Part shown: piece by piece, positions 1-12,800 of the stretch | Layout of the letters: every line of letters begins with the position of its first letter | How positions within the stretch are numbered: the first letter of the stretch is position 1 | Assembly (NCBI GenBank): GCA_963931865.1 | Contig: OZ007510.1 | Coordinates: 4,978,407 to 5,042,406 of the forward strand | Reading direction: 5' to 3' | DNA: 64,000 nt | Source: Axinella damicornis | Lineage: Eukaryota > Porifera > Demospongiae > Axinellida > Axinellidae | Notes under the pieces: model-generated | What the model was told of the DNA's origin: nothing | What the model saw: only the letters and a program-made list of their open reading frames with translations | Databases searched by the model: none | Program-made: the position numbers and the translations under genes

Positions 1-2108
1 AAGAACTCGATGAATTCCTTGTCGCACATTTTGGCAAGCGCCTCCTTGGTACAGACTTTCAGTATCTTCTGGAAGGTGACGTACATCAGTTCAACTAGAG
101 CCGAATTAGAGCAAACTGCCGGACTGGATAGCATTTCCTTCACAAAGAGGTGGTGGTCTTCAGTGTAAAACTCGGCCTTTTTGCTGTTGAGCGATTCGAT
201 GAACACGTTCTGCAGCATTTTAGGCAGCACTGAGAGATCTGGGGGAAAGAGATTCACGACTCCTTCTATTGCAATGCAAGCAGGGAGTAGACAGGCATCT
301 GGCCACTTCCGAGCGCACTCCTCGAGCCTCACGACCAACTTCAAGTCAAAGAGTCTCTGAATTTCATTTGCTCTACACTTGCTACAAAGGAAGGCTATGA
401 AATCGCAAGTGTTGGCCACGTTTTCCAGTGTTGACGATACTGAGTCCGTTCTGATGACCCTCAACAGCGACTGCATCAGCTCGTCCTTTTCCAGGCAGTT
501 CTGTATGAAAGGATTGGGAACAGTGTGGCAGCAAACGGTCAGGAAACGGAGCAAGGGGGTCAGGTGGGACCCATCCTGCTGCATGATGGTGACAATGGAG
601 GAGAGAACGTCCATCAACACAAGCTGTTTGGCAAAATTTCCATCTCGTTGACAGAGGAGGGAGAGAAGCCTCCAGATTAGCTGCTGGAGAACGGCGTGAG
701 AGTAATGCTTCTGTGCTGCAAAGAGTAAGTGGGTGTGAATATTCTCACTGAGATAGGACTCGGAAGGCTCGGAGGGAAGAGGCTTCAACTCGGCAAACAT
801 CCCCACGCCGACCACTATCTGTTGCAGCTGCTCAGAGGAGATGTCACTGTAGTACGAAAGCAGCCCTCTCAGCTTTTTGTACACTCCTTCCCTCTTGAGA
901 TCTTGTAGCTGGCGGTCACTGAGAAGGCGCATTAGGTGGCTAACGAAACTCTGCCCAACTCGGATGGCAAGGTGCATGTCATATACTTCGGGGTCGAGAG
1001 CTACGTTGACCAGACTAGCTAGCTGCACCATGCTGCAGGAGGTGGGTAGTTGTTTTGGGTAACTCACCCAAAGCGTGACCGTGAAACGCAGCGCCGACTC
1101 CACCAGCATGGAGAGATTGCCAAACTCCAACTGGGAGAATACCGCAAAGGCACTTTGCTGCAGTTGTTCTATAATCATTGGAGGTTCCTCAGGAAGAGAG
1201 TCTTTGCAGAGAGGGATGGCTCGGCAGGCTACGAGCACGGCTTGCTTGTCTGTTGAGTGGTTTTCGAACAACCTTGAGACTGCAGAGAGCAACCTACACA
1301 AAGAGCACAGAATGGTACAAAAATGTAAGCATGTGGGTTTGCCATCGTACCACTTGCTCTACGAGTAGTGTAGTTATCACTTGCTACAGTAAGGATACAT
1401 TGTATACATAGGCGTCGGAACCGGGGGGGCACGGGGGGCACGTGCCCCCCCAAAATTTGATCTATCGTTTCGTTTTAATTATCCTTGATCTATCGGTACG
1501 CAATACGCAGTGTTCAAACGCAACTGCAATCGACTGTATGGTCAAATGCAGTGCGGTGGGCATTCCACGTGGTTGTAATCCGTCGACGATGATCAGAAGA
1601 AGGAAGCTGACAGCCCCACACATCGATACTTACTGGTTACTTGGCCAATCTTCTTTGCGTCTGGGAACATGTCCAGAGATGCTGCGAGAGCGCTTCCTGA
1701 TCGCTAAAAAGAACACGAAAAAAAATTTTCCGCGCTTCGCGCGGACTGATCACCGCTTCGCGGCGATGCGCTATGTGCCCCTCCAATGACAACCATCTTC
1801 CTACACCTATGGTATAATGTAACTATACTGCTTTGTGTGTGTATGCAGGAGCGCATAATGAGGTATGCACTCTAGCATGATACCCCTACAACTATTCATG
1901 AGTTGATGGTTCAGGGCACCCCACTGTAGTAATTCTAGTGTAGCATGATACGCCCTACAACTATTCAGGGGAATACCAGGGCTCCTGGGAATACCTAATC
2001 AAGTTACAAGAAGTACAGTGTGAGGTTCTCCTTCAGACTTCAGTTGGCTAAACAACTAACTTGAAAGTGGCCAGCTGAAAATTCCAAGCCATATATCCAC
2101 GGCACATC

Positions 2109-2157
<49 letters not shown>

Positions 2158-3472
2158 ACACACACACCATAACTACTACTCACTCCATCAGTTGCTCTGT
2201 GTCTATGTTGCTGTGACTTGCACTCCCGGCATCTTCACCACCAGTGCCCTCTTCTACAAACTTGCTAACCAGGACAAAATCAGGGTCATGTTTTAGAGTG
2301 TCCACCTCTGCAGGTGAGGAGCCTTGCGCCATGGTCGGGGAATCGTGTCGGGGAGAAGAATCCTTATCCTTCTGAGATACATCAACTGGAGTACCAACAA
2401 ACTCTTCAGTGACAGCCTAGAAAATGGATGGCATTACAATGATATGGTACTACACATATGCACATACGCATTGGTGAAACATGTGCTCTCAAGAACAGCA
2501 CAAACTGGCAGAACGCAGGTTAGGGGAGGGAGGGGGAGAGGGAGAAAATGATCAGTGTATCTTACAACAAATAAAACATCCCACACAATATTGGAATTAA
2601 GCACCCTGATTGACTTGCCAGCTTGTTACAAATGGTGGCATTCTTGGGGAGGCTTTGGCTGTTTCAAATCAAAACTAAGATACATTTGGGGGGGGGGGGA
2701 TGACCTTCCCACAAAGGGGCATGAAAAAGAGCAATAATTCCTTCCAACCTCCTATGTCCCGAGTGCTCACAGGGTGTGCACAGCAAACAAACTAAATTGT
2801 CTACTGTACAACTGGTATTCCTAAAACATGGGAGATACGAACTGTACCAATATGTGTGCTAAAGTACTGTAGAGTATCTCCCTAAAAGGAGACAGGCAAT
2901 TCAACAGATCCTTGGTCTCAGCAGCTATTTCCGCGAACCAGGACTTCCTGGAAGTGCAGTGTAAAAGGTTCATGTGGAATCCTATGACCTGAGTCACAAT
3001 CCAAAATTTTGCTGCAACATACGACTCTAAGGAGCCAATAAGAATGGCTGTTTGACGTCACCGGCTGTAAAACAACCAAAACGCCCTCCGTTATATTCTG
3101 TCCTATTCAGAAGACTGCATGGCAAGAAAGTAGTAATTTTCTTTAGAAACGCAAACAGCTTCACATACTACTGTGTTAACTGTCGCTGTAGCACAGTTAC
3201 CATGCCGATTAGATCAAGCAGCTACGTGACCTGGAGTACAAGAGAGACAGTAGCTTCCGTTCAGAACTCCCATGTTCTTTTGCCTTACGGAAGTACTTAG
3301 TCACGTTTTTGGCAGCCACTGTAAAGAAACCAGTGGTCTAACACTGCTAGACTGGTTTTGTAACCATACGGTACTAACGCCACTCCTTCCTTCATACACG
3401 ATCAGGCAGAAAAGAACTTACCTCTGGAGTTTCTGACCTAGCTGTTGGTCTTCGGAAGGATCCCTGTCCCAT
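1..3472 (-). CDS. Helical-repeat (ARM/HEAT-like) protein, N-terminal part, unrecognised
   Basis: Partial gene that runs off the left edge. Three exons join in phase: 3472-3422 (17 codons from ATG), 2419-2184 and 1293 to the edge. The last is one open frame of about 430 codons. The N-terminal 95 residues are acidic, Ser-rich and look disordered (DPDFVLV motif). The rest is almost entirely alternating amphipathic and hydrophobic helices rich in Leu, such as LLSAVSRLF and LVESALRF, with no catalytic motif, which suits an ARM/HEAT-type scaffold. The GA|G codon split across 2184/1293 and the phase-0 join 3422/2419 support the model. I do not recognise the family. A meiosis-inhibitor-1-like (MEI1) protein is a guess from length and fold only. 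It is divergent from SNW1, with 391 bp between start codons. Confidence 0.6.
1294..2183 (-). other. Intron with poly-C/CA tract and G-rich repeat
   Basis: Intron of the helical-repeat gene. It carries a short palindromic G/C-rich stretch at about 1415-1450 (run of G, then a run of C around a CACGTG core), resembling a dispersed-repeat edge; a nearly identical arrangement of G run and C run appears at 24733-24770. A run of about 33 C followed by (CA)n lies at 2110-2167, just downstream (minus sense) of the exon-2 donor. No other gene seen. Confidence 0.5.
3030..3320 (+). repeat. MITE-like dispersed repeat, copy A
   Basis: Plus-strand copy of the element at 31981-32307, in an intron of the helical-repeat gene. 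It shares CCCTCCGTTATATTC, GCATGGCAAGAAAGTA, TGTCGCTGTAG and CATGTTCTTTTGCC in order, with diverged ends and small indels. Confidence 0.7.
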
Positions 3473-3863
3473 AGTTTAACTCAGTCCTGTAGGGGAAGAA
3501 GTTGTTGTGCATGTGACATCAGATGCAGCTCCCTGCAGACTAGCTAGCTAGGATGTATAATATGTAGCTCCATCTCGATCTCCATCATCTGATCATGTCC
3601 ATTACATATCTCCCTAGCTTGATCAACAAGAGTAGAAGGGTCCACAAACCCGATAGTGTACACACGACTCTCTCGATCTCTCACCAGCAGAGGACCAGGC
3701 ATTTCTCAGGTAGAAAACCCCCTTTATCTTGTCCAGCCTGCGCCTGGCCTGCATGGTAATAACAGGTGACGTCATACCAAAACCACTTTTTCTAAACGCA
3801 CGTGATTTTCACGTGTCAATTGTCGAACCTAAGTACCCAGCTAGAGAAAGTGATCTGGACACC
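3473..3863. promoter_or_regulatory. Shared upstream region of helical-repeat gene and SNW1
   Basis: 391 bp between two divergent start codons (3472 on minus, 3864 on plus). No other coding signal is seen. The arrangement makes it the only space for both core promoters unless 5' UTR introns extend them. No TATA box was convincingly seen. Confidence 0.4.
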
Positions 3864-6800
3864 ATGTCTTTGACGAAGTAAGTCAAGCTGCTTGTCACTT
3901 CGTTAACTGCATAAATGACTATTTATTCCTCTCCCTTTAGGCTGTTACCAAAGCCCATCCAGGTTCCCCTAGAACAAGATTCTGATAGTGCTATTGACAG
4001 TGCTTACAAACGGGTAAGACCATCATTATTTTCACACTTGCCAACTCTACTACGGGTGTACAGTAAATTGGGTGAAGGTGGTGAAGTTACGGGCACTTGT
4101 CACGTATACAAGGGTAGCCTAGTTCCCAGGCCCACACGCTGCTTTCGGTTGCACGAAAGAATGCGGAGGGCCTGGTACATTTCATCACGTGTAACGTCCA
4201 GAGTAGAAAGACGGTACAAAGACCTAAAATGAATGTGGGCGTACTGAGTCTCAGAACAGCAAGAAGAGCGAAGGTACCTGGTAACACCACACGTCTCTGC
4301 ATATAGGTTCAAATTAGCACCTCACTCTCCCTCACCCTCCTGTTTGGTTCACCCACTCTCCTACCGCCCACACATACGTACCGCAGTTGACGCAGCCAGT
4401 GGTGAAACGGGAACCTCCTCCCTATGGCCGGAGGAAGGGGTGGGTCCCTCGCTCACTGGAAGACTATGGAGATGGGGGTGCCTTTCCAGAGATCCACATC
4501 GCCCAGTATCCCATGAACTTGGGGAAAAAGAGGAATGCGGTAAGCTACATGTATCTGTTTCAGTATACTGAGGCTGTATGGACATGTCATTCTGTGCATA
4601 TATGCACAGAATGACATGTCCATACAGTCTGACAACCATGCCGAAGTGTGTGACATTTGTAGCCCTCCTGGTCACCATATCCTTCACTCCTCTTCCCTGG
4701 AGGTAGTGTCGGAACTGTGGATGGTCTTAAAACTAGTACCATTGTGTCCTGTATGATTGTATTCTTTGTTTTCAGGGTGCTGGGACCTCGTCGGCGGTCG
4801 TTCCTCTTCAGTTGGATGCTTCTGGGAAAGTGAAGTTTGATGCACTAGCCAGGATGGGTCAGAGCAAGGACAAGGTACGTTACCTTTCTGTTAGTGTTGT
4901 TTTAGTATTGCTATCTGAGTATTAGTTTAGTTATAGTTAGTTTTTTGGATTCAGTGGACAGATTTAGTTAGTTACAGTTATTGTTGTGCTCCTTCAGAAG
5001 CTTTTAGTTATAGTTTTAGTTAGTTAACTAAAATGGAAAAAGGCTAACTAAAAGGGTTTTAGTTTTAGTTAACTAAAAGAAAACTAGTGAAATTCACTGT
5101 TTTCATTTTAGTTTTAGTTGTTTGAGCCAACCAAACATTATAGTTAGTTATAGTTTAGTTTTGGATTTTCAGTATTGATTTAGTTAGTTATATAGTTTTG
5201 ATTAACTAGAAGTCAAAACCCCATACTAAAAGGGTATTTAGTTATTGTTATAGTTAACTAAAACAACACTACTTTCTGTATGCACTAGCAGTGTTTCATT
5301 GGAATGTATGCGTGGTTATGCACAAGTGTAGGTGGGCAGCGTTTTTATGATTTTTTTTTTTTTTTGTGGGGGGGGGGGGGGGGGGGGGGGGGGTTGCATG
5401 TAGCCTGGAAACCCGCAGGATTCTTGGACAAGGAGAGTTAAAGCACGCCAACAGTTTGATTTCTAAGATGTGGTCATTTCTTCAGTAATACTGCTCTAAG
5501 ACTAAGCACACATAGGTAATCAGTTCACCACTCAGAGCCACTAAGCACACATAGGTAATCAGCTCCCATCCCCGAGAGACACATGCATGGGAATGGGATA
5601 CTGGTATCTTTGGAGTACTGGGACACACTACCTGGTGTCTCTGGACATGTCCTGCATAGTGTCTGTAGGCATGAGTAGGACCTGTGATACAGCATTGCAC
5701 TTCAAACTGTGCACTCCGTCTGCAGGTGGTACACGCGTCGTTGCAGGCAATGCTGCCCAAGGAGGTGAGACCGAGTGCCCCTGAGCTAGTGAAGCCAGAC
5801 GAGGAGGAGGTGGAGAAGACCACGGAGGAGACCCGACAGGCTCTGGAGAAACTGGTCCAGAAGAAGGTCACAGACGCCTTGCCGGTCAGGGCTGCGGAGA
5901 AGACCGGAGCGGCCCAGTATATCAGGTAGCAGCAACTAGTGTGCCAGCTGTACAGTGTTCAAGCTTTGGAATGGTACATACGTACGTATACAGCACGATA
6001 GTATACAAGCCGCCACCTGGCCTATAGTAGGTAAATGTTATTACCGTGGCAACCGCTATATCACTGTGTACTAGTATAGCTAGCTACCCTAAACAGTGGC
6101 CACACACCAGGTTTTCTCTCTATGATATTGGACTGCATTGACTAGGGTCTCAACATTTCTAGGTACACTCCTGCACAGCAGGGGGTGGCCTTCAACTCGG
6201 GTGCCAAGCAGAGGATCATCCGGATGGTGGAAATGCAGCGGGACCCCATGGAGCCCCCCAGGTTCCGTACCAACACCAAGATCCCCAGGGGACCCCCCTC
6301 CCCTCCTGCTCCAGTCCTACACTCACCCACAAGGAAGGTGGGCACCAATTAGAAGCAAAGACTTAGCCTGTTACATGCTGTAGTTTTGAGTCCCATCGTG
6401 ATTCCTGTGAGCTGATTACCTATGTGTGCTTAGTGGTTCAATCTCAAGTCCGTATTATTGAAGAAACGTATACATCTTAGAGAAATCATGTCCGATTTTG
6501 CAGGTCTCAGTGAAGGAGCAGCAAGAATGGAAGATCCCTCCTTGCATCTCAAACTGGAAGAACCCTAAAGTAAGACAAGCACGCTCCTCAGCTCAAGAGT
6601 GTGCCTGAACAGGAGAGTCAGGATGGAGGGGCAGAGCATGAGAAGGGAGGGAGTAGGTGGAGCATTGAGGGAAGAACAAGTTTAATTTCCTGTCTGTGAC
6701 TGGAATACAGCCTTCTTATTGGCTGAACCTTAGCAGTCTAGTTCAGAATGTCAGTGATGAGGGTTCTGCCTTCCTCTGCAGGGATACACCATCCCCCTGG

Positions 6801-9800
6801 ACAAGCGCCTCGCTGCCGACGGCAGGGGGCTCCAGGACCACACCATCAATGACAACTTTGCCAAACTAGCTCAGGCTCTCTACACTGCAGACAGAGAGGT
6901 GAGCATGTGCACTGTCAGTTTATACAAGATGACAGTGGCTTCCTTTTGGTACCTGTCAATTTCGGACCATCAACTGTGTCAACCAGTCACCATTTGTCCT
7001 TGACCTGACAGTCTGCTTGCCAGCTGTTACAAGATCGACTGAAATTTAAACTGTACTGAGGTCAACTGGCATGTACACATACATGTAGCCAGCCCATATA
7101 ACAAGATGTTATTAATTTGCTAGACAGTAAGGAGAGTTAGTATACAGTCAAAGAGCTTTTTTACTTACCATTTCTGATTCTGAATACTGGGCATCCAGCA
7201 ACAGACTAAGTTTTAGGGGGTGGTTATCGTAAAGATGACGATGCCCAGGCCCCTGATGTGCTTTGATTGAAGATGGATGTTAGGCTACATTCTTGTGCTT
7301 CATCCCCCTCCCAATCTCCTTACCATATTTCAGGCCCGTAAGGCAATCTCGCTGCGGACAGGTATGGAGAAGAAACTGGCAATGAAGGAGAGAGAGGTGA
7401 AGGAGGATAAGTTGAGGGAGTTAGCCCAGAAAGCCAGGGATGAACGTGCTGGCATCAGGACTGCTGATGCAGGTGGGAGATAGGGTATTCTGTGATAGAG
7501 CTGAATCTTGACACCTAGCCTTGTTCCCAGGCCCACACGCGGAACGCGGAAGTGGGCCCGGCCTGGTGACACTTGGCAAAATCATATGTGCTGAGCTCAG
7601 CAGTCTTGATTTCGGGTAGGCGAATCACGTTCGTCCATTGCCAATTACTGCATAGTAATTACATTCTTTACCCCGTGAAAAGTGTAGCCGTTTGCTGTTG
7701 TAGTCTTCAAGACTCACCTCTGGTCACTCCTTGGCAAGGACTTTCTACTTACATGTAGCCATCACCAACAGCTACCTTCCATGTGATTTCGAATTCATCC
7801 AAGTAAGGAATGTAATCGCTTATGCAATTATGCTGACTGTGCACATACGGGAATTTTGCCAAGTGTCACCAGGCCCTCTTCCGCATTCCGCGTGAGGGCC
7901 TGGGTACGAGGCTACTTGACACCACTGTGACAAGGTCACAAAATCTTGTACTCTTGATATAGAGTTTGCATTCCAAATAGAGCTCACCTAAATATGCAAG
8001 CCAACTGTGCGATCGTGATGTTTGACATATACGCACATGCATTGCACATGTATCCCATACACAGATATGGAGGAGGATGTAGAAGTGCGAGGGAGGGATC
8101 AGCTGCGTAACGAGAGGCGCAAGGAGAGGGAGCGACAACGAAGGCTCGAGAGGGCACACCCTGAGAGAAGGTATCAAAACCCGCTTCTGAAACACGACAA
8201 AGTACGCTGTATATGACACACTTCCTCTTGTCCTACAGGTCAAAGCTAGAGCGTGACAGAGACCGAGATGTCACGGAGAAGATCGCCCTTGGAGTGCCAA
8301 GTGGGGGTGTCTCTCAGGACTCCCTCTTTGACCAGAGGCTCTTCAACCAGTCCAAGGTAACCTCCTCCCTCCCCTTCCTCCTCCTCCCTTTTTATGTTGT
8401 TTCATGGAAGTCATGTTCGATGTTTCTCACATGGAGGTTCTACAGTCACGTGACGACACCCCACTCAAATTGCGTGTGCCACACCCACTTAAAGGTACTT
8501 TTTTCGTGCACGTGCATGTGTGCTCGAGAACTATTACACGTACCGCGCATATGCACAAGGGTGTGGTTGTTGCCTTCTCTTATAGGAGAGTTGCCTTACA
8601 ATGTGAGGCCCTGCAATAAACTGGTGCGAACTCAGATGATGAGTGGGCGAAATCGTCCTTTAACGACACAGTACCGAGTACGACCTCTGTAAACTGCAAG
8701 GGACGTGATACGATTCTTAATAACTTGGGAAAGAGGGGGAGGGGCATCTCTCAACAAGCGATCCTCTAAGGCAGGGCAGGAGGAGATTAAGTGGTAATAA
8801 GCGCCCTCACTGGCAGCACCACACAGCTTGCAAGATGTGTCATCAGGGTTCACAGATCTATTCCTGGTTCTAAATCTGGCAGCATCCTTCTCAAGCCCAT
8901 CAAGAAGCGGATCCTGAAGCTGTTACATGTATGTCTAGAGGACCCAACACCACCCAGTGTGCGGGACCTATATGCAACTGCTCCTCTCCAAGCGGCAGGC
9001 TAGGATGACAGATCTGGCAATGAATCACTTCTTAGGCCGTCAAGATTGCACTGACAGTTACAAAATTCTTCTTTTGGAGGATCAGAGATTCAAACCGAGT
9101 AGAGCAAGCACGGAGAATGAGGGGCATCTAGTGGGAAGACCTTGTATTGTCCAGAATACTTCTGTGCACCCGCTCAAGCACAATGTATAGGATGCAGACA
9201 ACCAAATCTAGAGCCCAAACTGTTATGAGCGAGAAAGGCACTTCGACCTGAGGTGCACCTCTCCGAGGTTCTGTGCACTGTGGTGTTAAATACAGTACAT
9301 AAGATTCCTAGATGATGCTGCTCATCAACCTCACGGATACAATAGACCACCTTCTGGATTGCCTAGCCTTAACTCTTGACTGTGCAGTTCACCAAGGACC
9401 AAAATAATGGACTTGTCTGCATTGATGGAGTAGTGAGTGCCATCTTGTGGCATACTCGTGAATGATGTTGAGCATGGCCTGGAGCTCATCAGGGGATCCT
9501 GCCACCAATGCCAAATTGTCAACGTACATCGGAGATCCACAGTATGTGCCTTCCACAGACACACCAAGGCCGGAATGTGTGAGGATGTCTAGTAGTTCGT
9601 TGTAGCGTTATACCATTTGGTCGTGCTGTAAAGAGTGTGCCACATAGTATTTATACAGAACCACACAAGTAGAGTAATACAACATAAGCCAAACGCGTAG
9701 GTGATAATAAGTGCATAGGAAGTAATGATAGTAATCACTATGAGTGCTAAAGGCGTCATGCCACATCTCCCTTTCCGGGGATGGTATCAGAGTCTTGGAT

Positions 9801-12800
9801 CGCCTGATGAGACTGTGTCCAGGAAGGCGTCGTCGATGTGATTTGCTCTGGGTACTTCCGAGTCTTGGTCTTGCTTGGAAAAGCATTGCGAACTGTAGTG
9901 CCCCTTCTTCTGGCATCGGTAGCAGGTTGCTTCCTTTGCAGGACATCTGTCGCGGGGGTGTTGACCTTTGCCACAGCGCGTGCACGGTTTGCCAGCTGCT
10001 GCTCTACTCTGTTGTGCGTGGCGCGAATGAATGCCGTTCAGGTTGATTTGCTCCTCCCGCTGTTCCTTTGAGCGCTTGCTGCTGCTCGGCCACTGCTTCT
10101 CTCTGGCGAACCCTTTTTTTTTTGCCTTCTCTAGAGTAAGTTCGGCGTCGAGCTGCAGCAGTTGTGATAATGCGGCGTCTTGGATGCCCACCACCAGTCG
10201 GTCTCGGATCATTTCGTCCGTCATGTCGCCGTAGTTGCAGTGTTCTGCCAGTGTGTAGAGCTCCATAATGAACTGCTCTGCAGGTTCTCCTGCGAGTTGA
10301 CTTCGGCGGTTAAATCTCGCCCGCTTGAAAATGACATTTCTCCTTACTTTGAAGAAGGCGTCGAATTTTGCTACGACGGTGTCGTAGACTCCTCTGTCCT
10401 CCTCGGTGGCGTTCGTAGACGTCAAAACGGCCTCCGCTTCTTATCCTACATAGTAGAGAAGCGTGTTGACTTGCTTGACTTCACTGTCGCTCACAAGTCC
10501 AGAGGCGACTCGGAACTGCTCGAATCGTCTTTTCCAACGGGGCCAGTCGTCCGGAGTCCGGAAGTTAAATGGTGCTGGAGGTTCCAGCCGTAGTTGAGCC
10601 ATCCTTTGATAGACTCTCGGCTCTCAGTTGTTCGCCATGTAGCGTTTGCTACTACCGCTGCCACCATGTAGCGTTATACCATTTGGTCGTGCTGTAAAGA
10701 GTGATCTTATTGAATGTGCCACACAGTATTTATACAGAACCACACAAGTAGAGTAATACAACGTAAGCCAAAGTAGGTGATAATAAGTGCATAGGAAGTA
10801 ATGATAGTTATCACTATGAGTGCTAAAGGCATCATGCCACATTCGTCAACAAAGAGGCAATATAAAAAAAGGAGAGAGAATAAATACCGCCTTGTCCAAC
10901 CCCCTGTTGGATGCTGAAAGGCAGGGATGTGTTAGCCTCGTTCCCAGGCTCTCTCCTCAAAAACCGGAGGGAGGAGAGAGCCTGGGACCGAGGCTAGGGA
11001 TGTGTGGCCATTCCACTTTAACAGAGCTTGCCACGTGTAGCTACCGATGTATGTATAAACTGGCACAGAAGACGTGATCAAGATGTACAAATCAGTGGAC
11101 AAAGCTGACTATGTGATATAGCAGCGAGATAGTTGGATACCATAAGAGGCATGTAGCAAGGAACGACTGAATGTTAGACTTGTTATCTATGGACTACACT
11201 GGGTACTGAGTAGCAATATCACGAGCAATGGAGTCAAAACACTGACTTGTAGTTTGCCCGTACCTTTCTCAGTACATAAACTCATCAAGATAGCTTGGTT
11301 ATTGGTAATTGATGTTCATGAACGCCTCTCATGCATTTAAATCTTAACCCTATTCCATTCTGATTCTGCATTTGGGTATGCACTCCACCGGGGGTGAAAA
11401 TCTCCATTGAATAGTTAACGACAGCATGACTGCATACACTTGGCAGGGATGCCACACGATTGTATGCAGCCCACTCGTCTGACCATTTGTTGGTTCTGTT
11501 TGTCACATGTTGCTGAATTACAGGTTAGAAGGGTGGCAACATCTCTCCTGGGGACAATCTGCTTATAGCCTGAGGCTGGTTGATATGATGTACCTGCCAT
11601 CCCGAATGCCCATATCTTTGACCTTGGTGGGCGTCCTCGGTGATTCTAAAGAAAATGCATATAGATAAAAATTATTATGCTGGCTGGTTGTTATCGTCTA
11701 TGTATTCATTATGCCATAGCTACCTTTGGCTTATGCCTGAGTAGAGATTAGTCAATTTGGACCACTTTGCCGGCACCACCCAACTGAACTGAATCGGTGT
11801 TTGGATCAGCTTTATTGAGCACACCTCCCTCAGCCAAGTGCTGATATACATCAACTGCCGTATCCCTCCCTACTGCATCAGTTACAGGATACTCCCACAC
11901 CCACCAATAAAGTAACACAAGCCATTACTATAGGGTTAGTTTGCTCTTGCTAAAGAAATTTCCTGTTCTCAATGACTTTGTCGTCTTACATGAGCCACAG
12001 CGAAAGATGCAGCCATCAGAAGTGTCGGACTTCTGCCTCAGCATCATGGCAGTGTTGCACCTGCTGCACACCATGCTAGATGCTAGCTAGTGCTTCTGCT
12101 GCAGAAGTCGATCAGCTCCTCAGTCTCTCCAAAGATGACGGAGCCAATATCCAGGATAGACATGCTCCGCGCCATGGTGTATGCACATGCACAACTTTCC
12201 CGCTTTTTATTACAACTTATTGTGCTTGCAATGTTTACAGATTAGTGATCACTCACTTTTTCGTGCGTAATAATTATTCTTGAGCATGCGTGTGCATGCA
12301 AAAATTCACAACATACCGTTAGGTGGGCGTGGCACACACAATTTGAGTGGGCGTGTTATCACGTGACTGTAGTCGTAGTCCACATCCCCTTTCGTTTGCG
12401 CGAGGGAGTTGGATATCCTACCTGATCCAAAATGGTTTTCCAAAATGTGCCAGTTTTGGCATGTGAACATACCTGCCGGAATTTGGTGCCCATATATGAT
12501 GTTAGCTAAACCAATGGATTGTCATCCTTGCGATTGGCTATGGATTACATGACTTTGGTGTGACCTGTGTTCACCTAGTCGAGCAGTGATCTCATTGTAG
12601 GCAGTCTTAAGTATAGAGAACACTAGTGAACTTCGCAGCTACATTTAATAGTAAAGCTAGCCAGATCTGCTCCTTCTCAAAATATGCATGAGATCAGCTC
12701 TCTCCTGCACGTGCTGCCAACCTCTGCCCTACTGTGTTGACATTTTTGGCACCAGTATAGCTGGCTCTGGCACGGATTGTCAACTAAACTTTCAGCCCTT

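Larger units (their letters stand above)
9601..10841 (-). mobile_element. Gag-only (TR-GAG-like) LTR retrotransposon
   Basis: Complete short LTR element, 1241 bp, oriented on the minus strand. Two direct repeats (9601-9765 and 10667-10841) begin TG and end CA on the plus strand and differ by a small indel and a few substitutions. Exact 5-bp target duplications TTCGT flank it at 9596-9600 and 10842-10846. A purine-rich tract (GGAAAGGGAGA, minus sense) abuts the 3' LTR at about 9766-9778, where a polypurine tract should be. The interior carries only a gag-like frame and no protease, RT or integrase, so it must rely on another element. It sits inside the RT relic. Confidence 0.88.
8629..10930 (-). 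pseudogene. Non-LTR retrotransposon reverse transcriptase relic, interrupted
   Basis: Minus-strand coding relics of a LINE-type ORF2. From 5' to 3' on that strand: an RT finger/palm motif of the QGVxQGG type near 10880-10910; LFVDELLDIL spanning the LTR-element insertion; YVDNLALVAGSPDEL at about 9480-9530, where the catalytic YADD box is degenerated to YVDN; then NADKS. Near the 3' end is a zinc-binding motif, CKLCG followed by HLISSCP (CX2CX9HX4C), at about 8760-8850, ending in RPLII and a stop. Frameshifts separate these blocks, so it is dead. The 1.24-kb LTR element at 9601-10841 is inserted within the RT domain. Confidence 0.8.

Noticed and set aside
1033..1067. Short intron in the helical-repeat exon (GTGAGTT...CTGCAG)
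   Set aside because: The frame is open straight through (WVSYPKQLPTSC) and a 35-bp intron would be too short.
4115..4310. Fold-back MITE starting TAGCCTAGTTCCCAGGCCC
   Set aside because: The opposite terminus is not recognisable, so limits could not be set.
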